The notes: generated by a model not told the origin, from the sequence alone. 64,000 bases of DNA from Shuttleworthella satelles DSM 14600 (GCF_000160115.1 NZ_GG665867.1:300053-364052), one strand, 5' to 3'. Shown: positions 37,337 through 47,351, counted from the stretch's first letter. Numbers and translations: made by a program.

Positions 37337-38638
37337 ATGGAATTTAAAAGACAACAATACCTGCAGAAGCTGATTGCAAAGATGAATAACGGCAAAGTGA
37401 AGGTTATCACTGGTATAAGGCGGTGTGGAAAGTCATATCTGCTGTTTGGACTTTTCGCTTGTTATCTTCATGAGAATGGTGTGGCTGATGATCAGATTAT
37501 AACCCTTGCTCTTGATGAAGTCCTCAGCGCAAAATATAGAAATCCGATGAACCTTGATAAATTCATCAGGGAACAGATAACAGATAAAAAGAAGCAGTAC
37601 TATATCTTTATCGATGAGATTCAGTTTGTGGAGGAAATCCGAAATCCCTATATAGACAATAAAGATGCGAAAATCACCTTTATCGATGTTATTCTCGGAT
37701 GGATGAAAATCAAGAATGCAGACGTGTATGTAACCGGAAGCAACTCGAAGATGCTTTCCAGCGATGTGTTGACACAGTTCCGAGACCGCGGGGATGAAAT
37801 ATGTGTTTACCCGCTCTCATTTGCAGAATTTCATGAAGTATATGGCGGAAATGAGAGAGACGCCTGGCCCGACTATTATACTTATGGGGGCATGCCTGCC
37901 GCTTTTTTACTTCCATCACATGAAGAAAAAAGCAGATATCTCCAGGATTTGTTCAGGCGTACCTATATAAAGGATGTCATTGAACGACATAACATACAAA
38001 ATGATGCAACCGTGCTTGATGATCTTCTTAACATCACAGCATCAGCGGTTGGGTCGCTTACAAATCCGACAAAGTTAGCAAATACATTTCGAAGTGAAAA
38101 ACAGGTGCGGATTAATCCTGCGACGATTGAGCGGTATCTCGGCTATTTTGAGGATGCTTTTCTGGTATGCCGGGCCAATCGGTATGATGTAAAGGGAAAG
38201 AAATATCTGCAGACTCCCCTGAAATATTATTACACAGATGTCGGACTGCGAAACGCCAGGCTTGGCTTCCGCCAGCAGGAGGAAACGCATATTATGGAAA
38301 ATGTCCTCTATCTCGATTTGGTTCGGAGAGGATATGATGTTGATGTGGGCGTTGTGGAACAGAATATCAAAACGCCGGAAGGGAAGAAACTGCGGAAACA
38401 GCTTGAGGTGGATTTTGTTGTGAATCGCGGGAATGAGCGGTATTACATTCAATCGGCATTGTCCATTGCCGAACCCGAAAAAAGGATGCAGGAAATCGCA
38501 TCGCTCATCCGCATCCCGGATTCCTTCAGAAAGATTGTAGTGACCAGAGATTATATTAAGCCGTGGATGGATGAAAATGGTATCTTGTACCTTGGAGTTG
38601 AACAGTTCCTGTTGGATGAAAATGCACTTAGGAAATAG
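37337..38638 (+). CDS. DUF4143-type AAA ATPase
   Basis: A 433-residue ATPase with Walker A TGIRRCGKSYLL (about 21-32), Walker B YIFIDEIQFV (about 90) and sensor GSNSKMLSSD (about 135). A C-terminal DUF4143 domain (PLKYYYTDVGLRNARLG; VDFVVNRGNERYYIQSA) resembles a nuclease-like fold. These widespread proteins have no settled function. The start ATG 37337 follows AAGGATAAGG. It stands alone behind the palindrome-flanked promoter. Confidence 0.85.
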   Translation: MEFKRQQYLQKLIAKMNNGKVKVITGIRRCGKSYLLFGLFACYLHENGVADDQIITLALDEVLSAKYRNPMNLDKFIREQITDKKKQYYIFIDEIQFVEEIRNPYIDNKDAKITFIDVILGWMKIKNADVYVTGSNSKMLSSDVLTQFRDRGDEICVYPLSFAEFHEVYGGNERDAWPDYYTYGGMPAAFLLPSHEEKSRYLQDLFRRTYIKDVIERHNIQNDATVLDDLLNITASAVGSLTNPTKLANTFRSEKQVRINPATIERYLGYFEDAFLVCRANRYDVKGKKYLQTPLKYYYTDVGLRNARLGFRQQEETHIMENVLYLDLVRRGYDVDVGVVEQNIKTPEGKKLRKQLEVDFVVNRGNERYYIQSALSIAEPEKRMQEIASLIRIPDSFRKIVVTRDYIKPWMDENGILYLGVEQFLLDENALRK

Positions 38639-38640
38639 AC

Positions 38641-38757
38641 TTCTTCAGTCATACTGTTTTGACCTATGAGATTTTTGGTACAACCGTTGACATCCACGGC
38701 ATTGTCTCAAGGCATGTGGAGACGGTCTGTTTGATGTCAAGAGTCGAAGGGAAATAG
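38641..38757 (+). pseudogene. rlmD-like 3' end remnant (second attachment-site candidate)
   Basis: An open stretch ends RHVETVCLMSRVEGK-stop (CAT at 38713, TAG at 38755-38757), the C-terminal signature of RlmD/RumA. Upstream residues (YEIFGTTVDIHGIVS) fit only loosely. It shares CATGTGGAGACGGT and TTGATGTCAAG with the site at the recombinase 3' end and lies 12.9 kb from it in the same orientation. It could be attR, attB or a remnant of an earlier insertion. Confidence 0.55.
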
Positions 38758-38840
38758 GCGCGAAAACGAAATGATTGCCTGCTGCTCTGATAGAACGAGA
38801 CCGGTTATTTTCAAGCATTTGAACAACGAGGTGGAGTGGA

Positions 38841-39938
38841 GTGAACAAGGATCCATTTGAAGAGTATATCAAAGAATCTGAACCGGCAAAGCGAGACAAG
38901 GGCTATGCATGGCATACAGCCATTGGCCTGCAGGCGGTTGACGGGCTAAAGACATCAGAATATCTTGTGCATACTGCCGTCCGGAATATCGAGGGGGAGA
39001 TTTCCTTTGAAGAGGCAAATGCGCTTTTACAGATCTATTACGAGGAGAATCCTACCCGTGATGCGTCAGACCGCACCGAGGAAGCCGACAAGGTTTCCGC
39101 ACGGATTGCTGCGCTGCTTTCCGAGCGTGCCTTTAGTTTCACGCCGAATGAGTATCTCTCTATTCATAGAAAGCTATTTACCGGTATCTATTCCCATGCA
39201 GGGCGAATTCGGGATTACAACATTACAAAGAAAGAATGGGTGCTGAATGGAGCAACTGTGCTTTATGGAAGCGCTACGGAGCTGCGAGCGACACTGGATT
39301 ATGATTTCTCGGAAGAGAAGAAATTTTCTTATAGGAATCTCTCGATGGACGAGATCATTCATCATCTTGCGTTTTTCGTTTCCAGACTGTGGCAGATCCA
39401 TATTTTTGCCGAGGGCAATACCAGAACGACTGCGGTATTCTTCATCAAGTATCTGCGCACGCTGGGCTTTGATGTGACGAATGACATCTTTGCAGAGAAT
39501 GCTTGGTATTTCCGCAATTCACTCGTCTGCGCAAACTATAACGATCTGAAAAATGGTATTCATGAGACGATAGAATATCTTGAACTGTTTCTTCGCAATC
39601 TCCTTCTGAACGAGAATCATCCTCTTCATAACCGGACATTGCATATTAGTGGAACATTTAAAGAAACAGAAAAACCGGACATTGAAATTAAAAAACCGGA
39701 CATTGAGACGTTAAAACTGGACATTGAAAAATCATTCCAGACGAAAACAGCAAGTCATATTTTGAAACTTCGTGAAGCATTTCCGGGTCAGACGATCTTT
39801 GGACGCTCAGATGTGATGAAGGTGGTTGATATTAAAGCATCCAGAGCCTCTGATCTTCTGAGGGCAATGGTGGAATATGGAGTCATTGAATCTGTGTCGG
39901 GACATGGCAAAGGTAAATATCAATTTCGGCAGCATTAG
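38841..39938 (+). CDS. Fic family protein
   Basis: A 365-residue protein with Fic core HIFAEGNTRTTAVFF (His187, Glu191, Asn193, Arg195). The usual HxFxxGNGRxxR second arginine is absent, as in a branch of Fic proteins. The N-terminal helical part (GLQAVDGLKTSE; VRNIEGEISFEEANALL) resembles antitoxin-like helices found ahead of Fic domains. The C-terminus has a winged-helix (FGRSDVMKVVDIKASRASDLL). Between them is a triple PDIE/LDIE repeat (about 263-283). Fic enzymes transfer AMP or similar groups to proteins; the target is unknown. Confidence 0.87.
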   Translation: MNKDPFEEYIKESEPAKRDKGYAWHTAIGLQAVDGLKTSEYLVHTAVRNIEGEISFEEANALLQIYYEENPTRDASDRTEEADKVSARIAALLSERAFSFTPNEYLSIHRKLFTGIYSHAGRIRDYNITKKEWVLNGATVLYGSATELRATLDYDFSEEKKFSYRNLSMDEIIHHLAFFVSRLWQIHIFAEGNTRTTAVFFIKYLRTLGFDVTNDIFAENAWYFRNSLVCANYNDLKNGIHETIEYLELFLRNLLLNENHPLHNRTLHISGTFKETEKPDIEIKKPDIETLKLDIEKSFQTKTASHILKLREAFPGQTIFGRSDVMKVVDIKASRASDLLRAMVEYGVIESVSGHGKGKYQFRQH

Positions 39939-40150
39939 AGTCGAGACGATGGAATTTCAGACTTGTTCCCTCAGAGCGAAATCTAGAAGCGATCATCAAA
40001 TCTGTGAGTTTGCATATTATATTATAGGTAGGAGTAAGGTCTTTTACCTGTTTCCAAAAACGCACAAGGGTAAGAATAGGTGTGTTTTAAGGCAAAAACT
40101 CCCCGCACAAATTCATTGTCATTCAACTGCATTGAAAGAAGGTTTTTATT

Positions 40151-41101
40151 ATGAGCAAAATCGTAATTATGGAATCCCTTGGCATCTCTGCCGAAGAGCT
40201 TGCCGCCCGCAAAGCACCTTTTGAAGCACAGGGACATGTGTTTGTGGACTATCCCAAAACCACCGATTCCGCCCAGCTGGTCGAAGAAGCCAAGGATGCA
40301 GATGCCATGATCCTTGCCAATATGCCGATGCCAGCCGATGTCCTGCGCAAATGTGATAAGCTCAAGTTTATCGATGTTGCTTTTACCGGTGTGGATCATG
40401 TTGGTCTGGATGCTGCCAAGGAGAAGAATATCGCCGTTAGCAACGCTTCCGGTTACTCCAATGAGGCAGTTTCCGAGCTGGTCATCGGTACGACTCTTTC
40501 TCTTGCCCGGAATCTCCGCAGTGTGGAAGACCGCTGCCGTGAAGGAAAGGACAAGACTGGTCTTGTCGGCTGGGAGATTAAGGGCAAAACGGTCGGTATT
40601 ATCGGTTTTGGCAAAATCGGTACCCGGACTGGCGAACTGTTCCACGCATTTGGGGCTAATGTTCTGGCTCAGAGCCGTACGCACCATGATGGCGTTGCAG
40701 GATACATCGAGCAGGTCACTCAGGACGAATTACTCCGCCGCTCGGACATCGTTGTTCTGCATTGCCCGCTGAATGATTCCACCCGTGGCATGATCAACGC
40801 AGAAAAGCTTGCGATGATGAAACCCACCGCTCTTCTGGTCAATGTTGCGCGCGGCCCTGTTGTCGCGGGAAAAGACCTCGCCGTAGCACTTGAAAACGGT
40901 GTGATTGCCGGTGCTGCCATTGATGTCTTTGATAAAGAGCCGCCGCTGGACACCGCCTCTCCCATCCTGCATGCCCCCAACTGCCTTGTAACTCCTCATG
41001 TCGCATTTGCCACGCAGCAGTCTATGAGTCTCCGAGCTGAGATTGTCTTTGATAATCTCGCCAAATGGATGGAAGGCCATCAGATCAACGTCATTCTCTG
41101 A
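40151..41101 (+). CDS. D-isomer-specific 2-hydroxyacid dehydrogenase
   Basis: A 316-residue NAD-dependent dehydrogenase. Rossmann motif VGIIGFGKIGT (about 146-156). Catalytic arginine region NVARGPVV (about 233), glutamate in DVFDKEPPL (about 258-266) and histidine in VTPHVAF (about 281). It would interconvert 2-oxo acids and D-2-hydroxy acids; the precise substrate is not readable. An AAAGAAGG-like site precedes the ATG. It is followed by decayed DNA, suggesting it is the last surviving member of a former operon. 39939-40150 shows no further gene. Confidence 0.9.
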   Translation: MSKIVIMESLGISAEELAARKAPFEAQGHVFVDYPKTTDSAQLVEEAKDADAMILANMPMPADVLRKCDKLKFIDVAFTGVDHVGLDAAKEKNIAVSNASGYSNEAVSELVIGTTLSLARNLRSVEDRCREGKDKTGLVGWEIKGKTVGIIGFGKIGTRTGELFHAFGANVLAQSRTHHDGVAGYIEQVTQDELLRRSDIVVLHCPLNDSTRGMINAEKLAMMKPTALLVNVARGPVVAGKDLAVALENGVIAGAAIDVFDKEPPLDTASPILHAPNCLVTPHVAFATQQSMSLRAEIVFDNLAKWMEGHQINVIL

Positions 41102-41130
41102 TTTCTCCTGTATTTACTATTTTCTTTGAA

Positions 41131-41660
41131 CCATTTCTCCTTAAAAACAGTCCAGCGCAGCAGATGCACCTACTGTACAGCTTCCTGTTCTGGAAACGGA
41201 TGTTTTGGTTGCCGGTGCTGGTACGGCCGGCTGCATCGCTGCAATCGCAGCTGCACGCCAAGGCGCATCTGTCATCCAGATCGAAAAACTGCCCGTTTCC
41301 GGTGGCGTTCCTCATGAGCAAAAGATTGATGGATGGCGGCGTCATCGCCAGCGGTGTAAGCGGATGGAGCCGGTAAGCAACTGGCTCCATACTATGCTCC
41401 AGAAATTCGGCAGCGCATAGAACACCTGCTTTGGATGCAAATTTGTAAATATGCCTGTATTACACGTAAACAAGGGCAAGACGGCGGCACTGTGCCTCGC
41501 AAAGCGGCTAGATTTTCTGGGCAAAGGCGTCGGCTACGAAGAATGCGTTTGACGTTCTGCCGGAAGGAACAAAACTTTCCACAATCAACAAACTGTGCGC
41601 CGAGAGAAAGCGGCTGGTTGAAGAACGGAAAGCTGAGTATGAGTTAATTGTTTGTATTTA
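41131..41660 (+). pseudogene. Decayed pieces of a flavoprotein and a possible relaxase tail
   Basis: 41165-41320 encodes LETDVLVAGAGTAGCIAAIA and IQIEKLPVSGG, the FAD-binding start of a flavoprotein oxidoreductase. It then loses frame (a second frame gives LMDGGVIASGVSGWS). Near 41520-41660 another frame reads FDVLPEGTKLSTINKLCAER then KRLVEERKAEYELIV-stop, resembling the helical tail of a mobilisation protein. No intact gene lies in 41102-41903; 41661-41903 shows nothing recognisable. Confidence 0.55.
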
Positions 41661-41903
41661 GCCATTTGATCCTCCTGTTCTAGTCAGAGCAACAGGACAA
41701 GACCCCCAGTAGCTATTTTAGTTCTTTCGGAAGAATTGACTTCTAGCGACTAAGAGGAGGGGGTAGAAACTCAGATTGCAATTCACCACGGGTCAGAGAA
41801 GCCGAGCGAAGAGTGGAAGATATATTGAGAAAATCATAGTCATAGTGTAGGGTATGATTTGTTAAGTAGAGAACAATAATAGAGTTGAAAACAAGGAGAT
41901 GTT

Positions 41904-43172
41904 ATGGGACTTCTCGAGCCGCTTACTCATAAAGAAGAAATTGAAAATCTTTTGAATGAAGCGCAAACCACATATGATCAATCAAAGGACAAATTCGAAA
42001 GTCAAAAAAAGAAGACAACCAAATCACTTGAAAAGCTCGGAAAGGTAAAAGTTAAAGCGTGGTCTGATGGGATGAACTCCTTTGTGGATAATTTTAAGGC
42101 GTTCAATAATATTGAAGTTGTCCAAACTGTCGATACAAACATGAACTTCATCGGAAGCGATGAAGAACCAAAAGAAATCATTGTCAACATGGAACAGGCT
42201 TCTCTTACGGCAACAGAAGTTGCAAAGGTAGGGGCGGCTGCGATCGGAACTGGTGCGCTTGTAGGAATTGCGTCTTATGGTGGCGCAATGATGTTTGGTG
42301 CTGCTTCGACAGGGACGGCAATAGCTGCTCTGTCGGGAGCAGCAAAGACCAATGCGACTCTCGCATGGTTCGGGGGAGGAGCAAAGGCTGCAGGAGGCTT
42401 GGGCATCGTTGGCGGGAAAGTAGTTTTGGCTGGTTTAGTTGTGGCTCCTGTGATCGCGATTGCCGCTGTTATTGGAAGTTCGAAAGCCAAGGAAAAACTT
42501 GCGGAAGCAAAAAAAATAAACGCAGAGGCTAAAGATGCTGCTGCGAAAATGGACGTAATGACTACTGGGATGAATGGAATTGAGAAGATGTCAGACAATT
42601 ATTCCAATTTCATTCAGAAGCTAAACAAGAAATTCAAACCCTTTATAAGAGAAATGGAAAGAATCAGGGGTGCTCATCCGATGCCCAGTGGTGAGCAAAT
42701 TGATTTTAATACGCTGACAAATGTCGAACAAAAGACGCTTCATCTATCTTGGCTAATGGCTCAGATATATTATCATGTACTTTCTACTCCGATTATGACT
42801 TCAAAAGGGGAGGTGTCTTCTGATGCGGGGAAGGTACTATCTGTTGCGGATAAAGAGTATAAACAGTTCAGAAAGGATACATATAAAATGTCGGGGGATG
42901 ATGCCAAGGCCGCGGATTTGCTTTGGCGATCCTCGGCTAACAATATGACCGTATTGGGCTTCGCACAGGTGGTAATTTTTATAGTCTGTGCAATTGCACT
43001 TGGTACAGGAATAGTAAGTAAAATAATATTTATTGGAGGGGCCGTCATAGCATTTCCAATTTTCTTCAAATTCAGAGATATGCCTGCAAGTAAACTCTAC
43101 ACATGGAGAAAAGTTCGCTGTATATCAGCATTGGCCTTTGTTGTTATGATGCATATTTTGATGGGGGTCTAG
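41904..43172 (+). CDS. Glycine-rich membrane protein, first gene of an unrecognised pair
   Basis: 422 residues; not recognised. A charged coiled-coil N-terminus (about 10-55) precedes a long Gly/Ala-rich hydrophobic region (about 105-195), including GAAAIGTGALVGIASYGGAM and GGKVVLAGLVVAPVIAIAAV. Its small-residue spacing suggests glycine-zipper membrane insertion. A charged helical domain (about 195-345) and two C-terminal hydrophobic helices (about 350-420) follow. AAGGAGAT precedes the ATG. The stop lies two bases before the next gene, so the two are co-translated. A membrane-active effector role is inference only. Confidence 0.7.
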   Translation: MGLLEPLTHKEEIENLLNEAQTTYDQSKDKFESQKKKTTKSLEKLGKVKVKAWSDGMNSFVDNFKAFNNIEVVQTVDTNMNFIGSDEEPKEIIVNMEQASLTATEVAKVGAAAIGTGALVGIASYGGAMMFGAASTGTAIAALSGAAKTNATLAWFGGGAKAAGGLGIVGGKVVLAGLVVAPVIAIAAVIGSSKAKEKLAEAKKINAEAKDAAAKMDVMTTGMNGIEKMSDNYSNFIQKLNKKFKPFIREMERIRGAHPMPSGEQIDFNTLTNVEQKTLHLSWLMAQIYYHVLSTPIMTSKGEVSSDAGKVLSVADKEYKQFRKDTYKMSGDDAKAADLLWRSSANNMTVLGFAQVVIFIVCAIALGTGIVSKIIFIGGAVIAFPIFFKFRDMPASKLYTWRKVRCISALAFVVMMHILMGV

Positions 43173-43470
43173 TAATGTCTTTATTTCATAAAGTCACGAA
43201 AGATGCCGCCAGTAAAGTGGGGACTTTTATTGGAGACTTTGCATCGGAAAATGAGCAGCGTGCAACCAATTCTGCAATAAAAGGAATGGATCTTTTTAAA
43301 AAGGTTGCCGAAGAGAAGCATAATGTTGCGTTCGACCAGGCAAAAGGGAATTTATTTGAATATATTGAGGCAGCGAAGTTTAATCAGAATGCTGCCCGTA
43401 ATAGGAGTGATCTTGGGGCTGTGGTAACTGCAGCCGATGGTCGACCTGCCGATCCGGCGGATATCGAAAT

Positions 43471-44570
43471 CTTGAATTGTCAAGCTAAGTGCAACACGAT
43501 TGAATGATAGACTTCATAGGGTGTTTTGAATCCAAGGCATTTTCGTGGTCGTTTGTTCATTTCATCCACTTTGCTTTGTATATATTCTTCTGTCACATCA
43601 TCAAGGTCGTAACTCTTAGGAAAATACTCTCTAAGAAGTCCATTTGTATTTTCATTTGTTCCTCGTTGCCAAGGATGATGTGGCAGCGGAAAATAAAATT
43701 TAACCTTTTCGAGTGCAAAGGGAAATTTCAGCGTGTTTCGCAAATTCCATGCCTCGATCAGGTGTAATTGAGTGACAAGGTTGCCCTGTAAGACAGGAAA
43801 TCATAGTATCTCTTACAGACACAGAATCTTTCTTCTTGGCTTTAGAACTTAGAAGAAAACGACTCTTTCTGTCAACCAGAGTAACAAGGCAAGCCCCGCC
43901 TCTCTTGCCAATAACCGTATCGGCTTCCCAATCTCCTATGCGGATTCGGTTATTAGCTTCCTTAGGTCTATCTGAAATATTGTTGCTGATTGGAATTTTC
44001 CCGCGTTTTTCAATGTACCATTGTGCATGTCGTGATTTCCCACGATGACGAAGTTTGCGGATGGCACCACGATTACCATTCGAAGCACGTTCCTTGTCAG
44101 TGTCAAACATTCCAGAATATATAGCACGATATATTGTTGCATAACTGATATATCGCTCGGATTTCTCCAGTTTTAGCCGACCACATATTTGTTCAGGTGA
44201 CCATTTTAATTTTAGAAACTTATCTCTAACATATTTGAATATTTTAGGATTAGAGAGTTTGAGTTTAGGTTTGCAGTTGGTACGACGTTTCAAATATTTA
44301 GTATGAGCTACACTTGGTGAATAAGCTCCCTTATAGCTGTTGCGAGCTATTTCTCTGGAGACTGTTGACTTATCACGATGAATAGTCTTGGCTATATAGG
44401 TCAATGTTTTATTCTGAGAGTGGAGAAGAAATATCTTTTCTCTCTCAATTGGTGTAAGATGTTTGTAATGACTCATAGTTCCTCCTTGGATTTTGGATGT
44501 CTTAGCAAACACCATTATACCAAGGCTATGAGTCATTTTTTAATTGTTGCACTTAGAGTGTATATTCAAG
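43471..44570 (-). mobile_element. IS30-family insertion sequence
   Basis: 1,100 bases bounded by 26-base imperfect inverted repeats (CTTGAATTGTCAAGCTAAGT... at 43471-43496; its counterpart at 44545-44570) and flanked by an AT duplication (43469-43470 and 44571-44572). Excision on paper restores the interrupted gene exactly, confirming the boundaries. Confidence 0.9.
43480..44476 (-). pseudogene. IS30-family transposase, frameshifted
   Basis: The first frame (start MSHYKHLTPIEREKI at 44476) has the IS30 helix-turn-helix (LTYIAKTIHRDKSTVSREIA) and the first catalytic Asp (DWEADTVIG). It breaks after GMEFAKHAEIS. The second frame (43480-43743) resumes ALEKVKFYFPLPHHPWQRGT, then NENTNGLLREYFPK with the final Glu. 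A one-base shift near 43735 separates them, so the copy is probably inactive. A sequence error is possible. Confidence 0.8.
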
Positions 44571-45746
44571 ATTGTAAAAAATGGTAAAATTGTACGCCAG
44601 GTTCAGGCGAAATTCAGCGATTCTAAGCATGCTGCCGCTGATTCTGTCTCCATGCAGAGAAAACAAAAATACAGGGGTATGCAGCGGCTTATTAGAAAAG
44701 AAAACCATTATGTGGATCCTGCAATAGGAAAAGAAACAACGCTTCTAAAAAAAGCAAAAAGTCTTGCAGAGAACCGAAGTGGAATAGAAGGGAATATTTA
44801 TCAGGAAGATTATAAGGATGTTACTGAGAATCTGACGGATGAGCTTCATTACGGCAATGTAAGTTCCGGAGGTACTACTTTAGATGATCTTCAGAGGGCA
44901 TATGACAATCCGAATGCCTATGCAGGCGCATATGAAAAAGCTCAAGTTGCAAGAGAAATCAGGGCGTCCGCTTCCAATATGGCAGCAGCCAGTATGGTGA
45001 CAGGGGGAATTGCATCTGGTATAACAAACATGTTTGCTGTTTTCAATGATAACAAAGAACTTGCAGAAGCTTTCCATGATGTTGGGGCTGATGCGATAAA
45101 AAGTGGTATACGAGGTGGTGCAACAGGTGCTTTAAGTACTGTCATCAGATATAAAGGGGTCAAGGCCGGGAGTGCATTGCTCAGCGATTCGATGTCTGCA
45201 ACTGTTATGGCTGGAGGGATCATTGATGGGGGAGTTGCACTATACTCTTATGCCAGAGGGGAAATTTCAGCTGAACAATTAAGAGACGAATTAGTGGACA
45301 CTACAGCGAAAGCAGCGACTACTATTTACTACACGAAAGCTGTGACCGCAATAATGGGGGCCTCTGTTCGTCCGTTTATCCCTATAGCAGTGTATACAAC
45401 GGCAAGCTATGTGATTATCGCCACACGTGAAATTATCAGAAATGCTAATTTAAATGCGGTTGAATACAATTGTCTTGCTGCGATTCTGGAAGAATCAACG
45501 CGCCAGACTAAGGAAGCACATGAAGAGTTTTTCAAGAGGGTGCAGGAATGTGAGGAGCGACAAAGAGTTATGCTCAATAGGTTCATTGACGCTTTTGAGT
45601 ATAACATAGAAACAGGTGAGAACTATGATCAGGCATTATACGCGATTGTAAGCTTTGCAGACGAGGCGGGAATTGCCCTGCAGCACGTAAAATTTGAGGA
45701 TTTTAGTTCGGCCATGAAATCAAAACAGACATTTCGTTTAGAATAA

Positions 45747-46059
45747 GATCGATGAAAATATTTTGAACTCGCGTCATATAGCAATCCGGCCGGATGGGAA
45801 AGAGATTTCCTGTCCAACCCTTGTTTTTGCACTGGAGACTGCAGGATCTTTTTATCCAACAGATTGGGTTTTCGTCCAAAATAAAAGTATAATTGTACAA
45901 AAATAAAGTCCGCTGGACGAAAGGAGTTCTAGTGAGATCGAGTTTGAAATTTCCCTTTTGCTGTCGGCTTCAGATGATACAATAGACATGGCGTAAGTCC
46001 TCTAAGGTGTGATTGGTTGTTCGTTGAATCTATTATACCAAGGCATGGGGCTTATGCCT
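45747..46059. other. Gene-free stretch next to IS3 copy 2
   Basis: No coding region is supported. A hairpin AAGGCAT / ATGCCTT sits against the IS3 end (46039-46060). The words ATTATACCAAGGC before it also occur upstream of the IS30 transposase (44514-44526), hinting at a decayed IS30-type end. Confidence 0.4.
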
Positions 46060-46107
46060 TGATATTGTCAATAATGGTTGACAGATTTTCCTCAAGGATT
46101 TACAACC

Positions 46108-46983
46108 CTAAGCTGATTCCTGTAAAGATGAATAGTATTGTTGTCTCTTGACCATGGGTGGAAGGCCATCATTTGCGGAACAGATTCGACGGTTATTCCA
46201 GTAGCTCATGTAGTAACGCCAGATAAGCTCTTTTAGCTCTGTTACAGTCATCTTCTCGGTATCATAGCGATCATATAAGAGTTCAGATTTCATTCTCGCC
46301 CACATGCTCTCGCAACGAGCATTATCATGGCAACGGCCACCATCACTGTTCATGCTCTGTGTTATATGGCAGTCCTGGACGGCTCTACGGTAGCAATCAC
46401 TGGTGTACTGTACTCCGCGATCGCTATGGCAGATCGCACCTTCGATCTCCGGGTAAGCCTTATGAGCATTCCTCAGGGTTCGGGCACACAACGGGGCCTT
46501 CATGTTGGTAGCCATTGCCAGTCCTAAGACAGCCAGATCGAAGCAGTCAAACATAGCAGAAACATAGAGTTTACCATCACTTGCCTTGATTTCGGTTATG
46601 TCCGTAACACATTTTGTCAGTGGCTCTGTTGACCTGAAATCCCGCTTGAGCAGATCATCCGATTTACGAGCAGCCTTGTCGGCTTTCGTTATTCCATTTG
46701 GCTTACGCTTTGGACGATGACTGATGCCGATTTCTTCCATTACTCGATAGACGGTCCGCTCACTCGGGATATCGATATCCTTCGGCTTCTTCTGCAGAAG
46801 AGCGTCACGCATCCTGGAACGACCATAGGTATCATTACATTCATCTTCCTTTAGGATATCCCGCATAGCATCGGCCAGCTTCTGATATTTCCAAGGCCGA
46901 TCCTTACGTTGCAGGTATTTATAGAATGCCTGGCGGCTCACATGGAGCATCCGACAGTAGAATGTAAGTTTCCCTTTAATCAT
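46108..46983 (-). CDS. IS3-family transposase OrfB, copy 2
   Basis: 291 residues, near-identical to copy 1 with a few changes (Arg for Cys at HVSRQAF, Ile for Val). DD35E residues are intact in TDITEIKA, CHSDRGVQYTS and NARCESMWARM. It overlaps OrfA through the usual -1 frameshift arrangement. Confidence 0.92.
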   Translation of the reverse strand: MIKGKLTFYCRMLHVSRQAFYKYLQRKDRPWKYQKLADAMRDILKEDECNDTYGRSRMRDALLQKKPKDIDIPSERTVYRVMEEIGISHRPKRKPNGITKADKAARKSDDLLKRDFRSTEPLTKCVTDITEIKASDGKLYVSAMFDCFDLAVLGLAMATNMKAPLCARTLRNAHKAYPEIEGAICHSDRGVQYTSDCYRRAVQDCHITQSMNSDGGRCHDNARCESMWARMKSELLYDRYDTEKMTVTELKELIWRYYMSYWNNRRICSANDGLPPMVKRQQYYSSLQESA

Positions 46984-47012
46984 GCCGCCTTCTGTCTTAA
47001 CAGTGATATATT

Positions 47013-47351
47013 TCAGTCTTTCATTTTTGCTGACTTCAGACGGCTCGCGGCAAAAAAAGCGCTGGCTTCCTCCAGGAACTCGTTTTCTTCTTTAAGACGA
47101 CGAATTTCCTTATCCTGATCTTTGACCTGCTTACGTAAGGTGATCAGCTCCTCATTCAGGGTCATAGCACTTTTGGGGGTCTGGGATCCCGCTCCAAGAT
47201 CCAGATTTCCGAGCCTATTAGCGCGTATCCATGTATAGAGCGTGTTTTTGGGGATGCCTAGTTCACGTGCAGCTTTTGCCTGGCCAATCTCTTTTGCCAG
47301 CTTAACTGCCTGGATTTTGTACTCCTGATCGTACTGTCTGTTAGTTGCCAC
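47013..47351 (-). CDS. IS3-family transposase OrfA, copy 2
   Basis: 112 residues, GTG start at 47351 behind GGAGG. Identical to copy 0 except Glu for Gly in LNEELIT. Helix-turn-helix plus coiled coil. Confidence 0.9.
   Translation of the reverse strand: MATNRQYDQEYKIQAVKLAKEIGQAKAARELGIPKNTLYTWIRANRLGNLDLGAGSQTPKSAMTLNEELITLRKQVKDQDKEIRRLKEENEFLEEASAFFAASRLKSAKMKD

Larger units (their letters stand above)
43175..45746 (+). pseudogene. Second gene of the pair (D...QAK signature), split by IS30
   Basis: Removing the IS30 element and one AT target copy (43471-44572) restores one frame of 490 codons exactly. Across the joint it reads DPADIEIVKNGKIVRQVQAK. This is an Asp followed some 13 residues later by Gln-x-Lys, a pattern seen in Mrr-like PD-(D/E)xK nucleases. 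Later come GKYRGMQR-type residues, a Gly/Ala-rich hydrophobic region (about 255-350: AAASMVTGGIASGITNM; MAGGIIDGGVALYSY) and a charged helical tail. As it stands it is disrupted. A nuclease or membrane function is inferred, not shown. Confidence 0.7.

Noticed and set aside
45703-45900. Minus-strand frames downstream of the split gene
   Set aside because: They overlap the end of the plus gene, have no ribosome site and no recognisable content.
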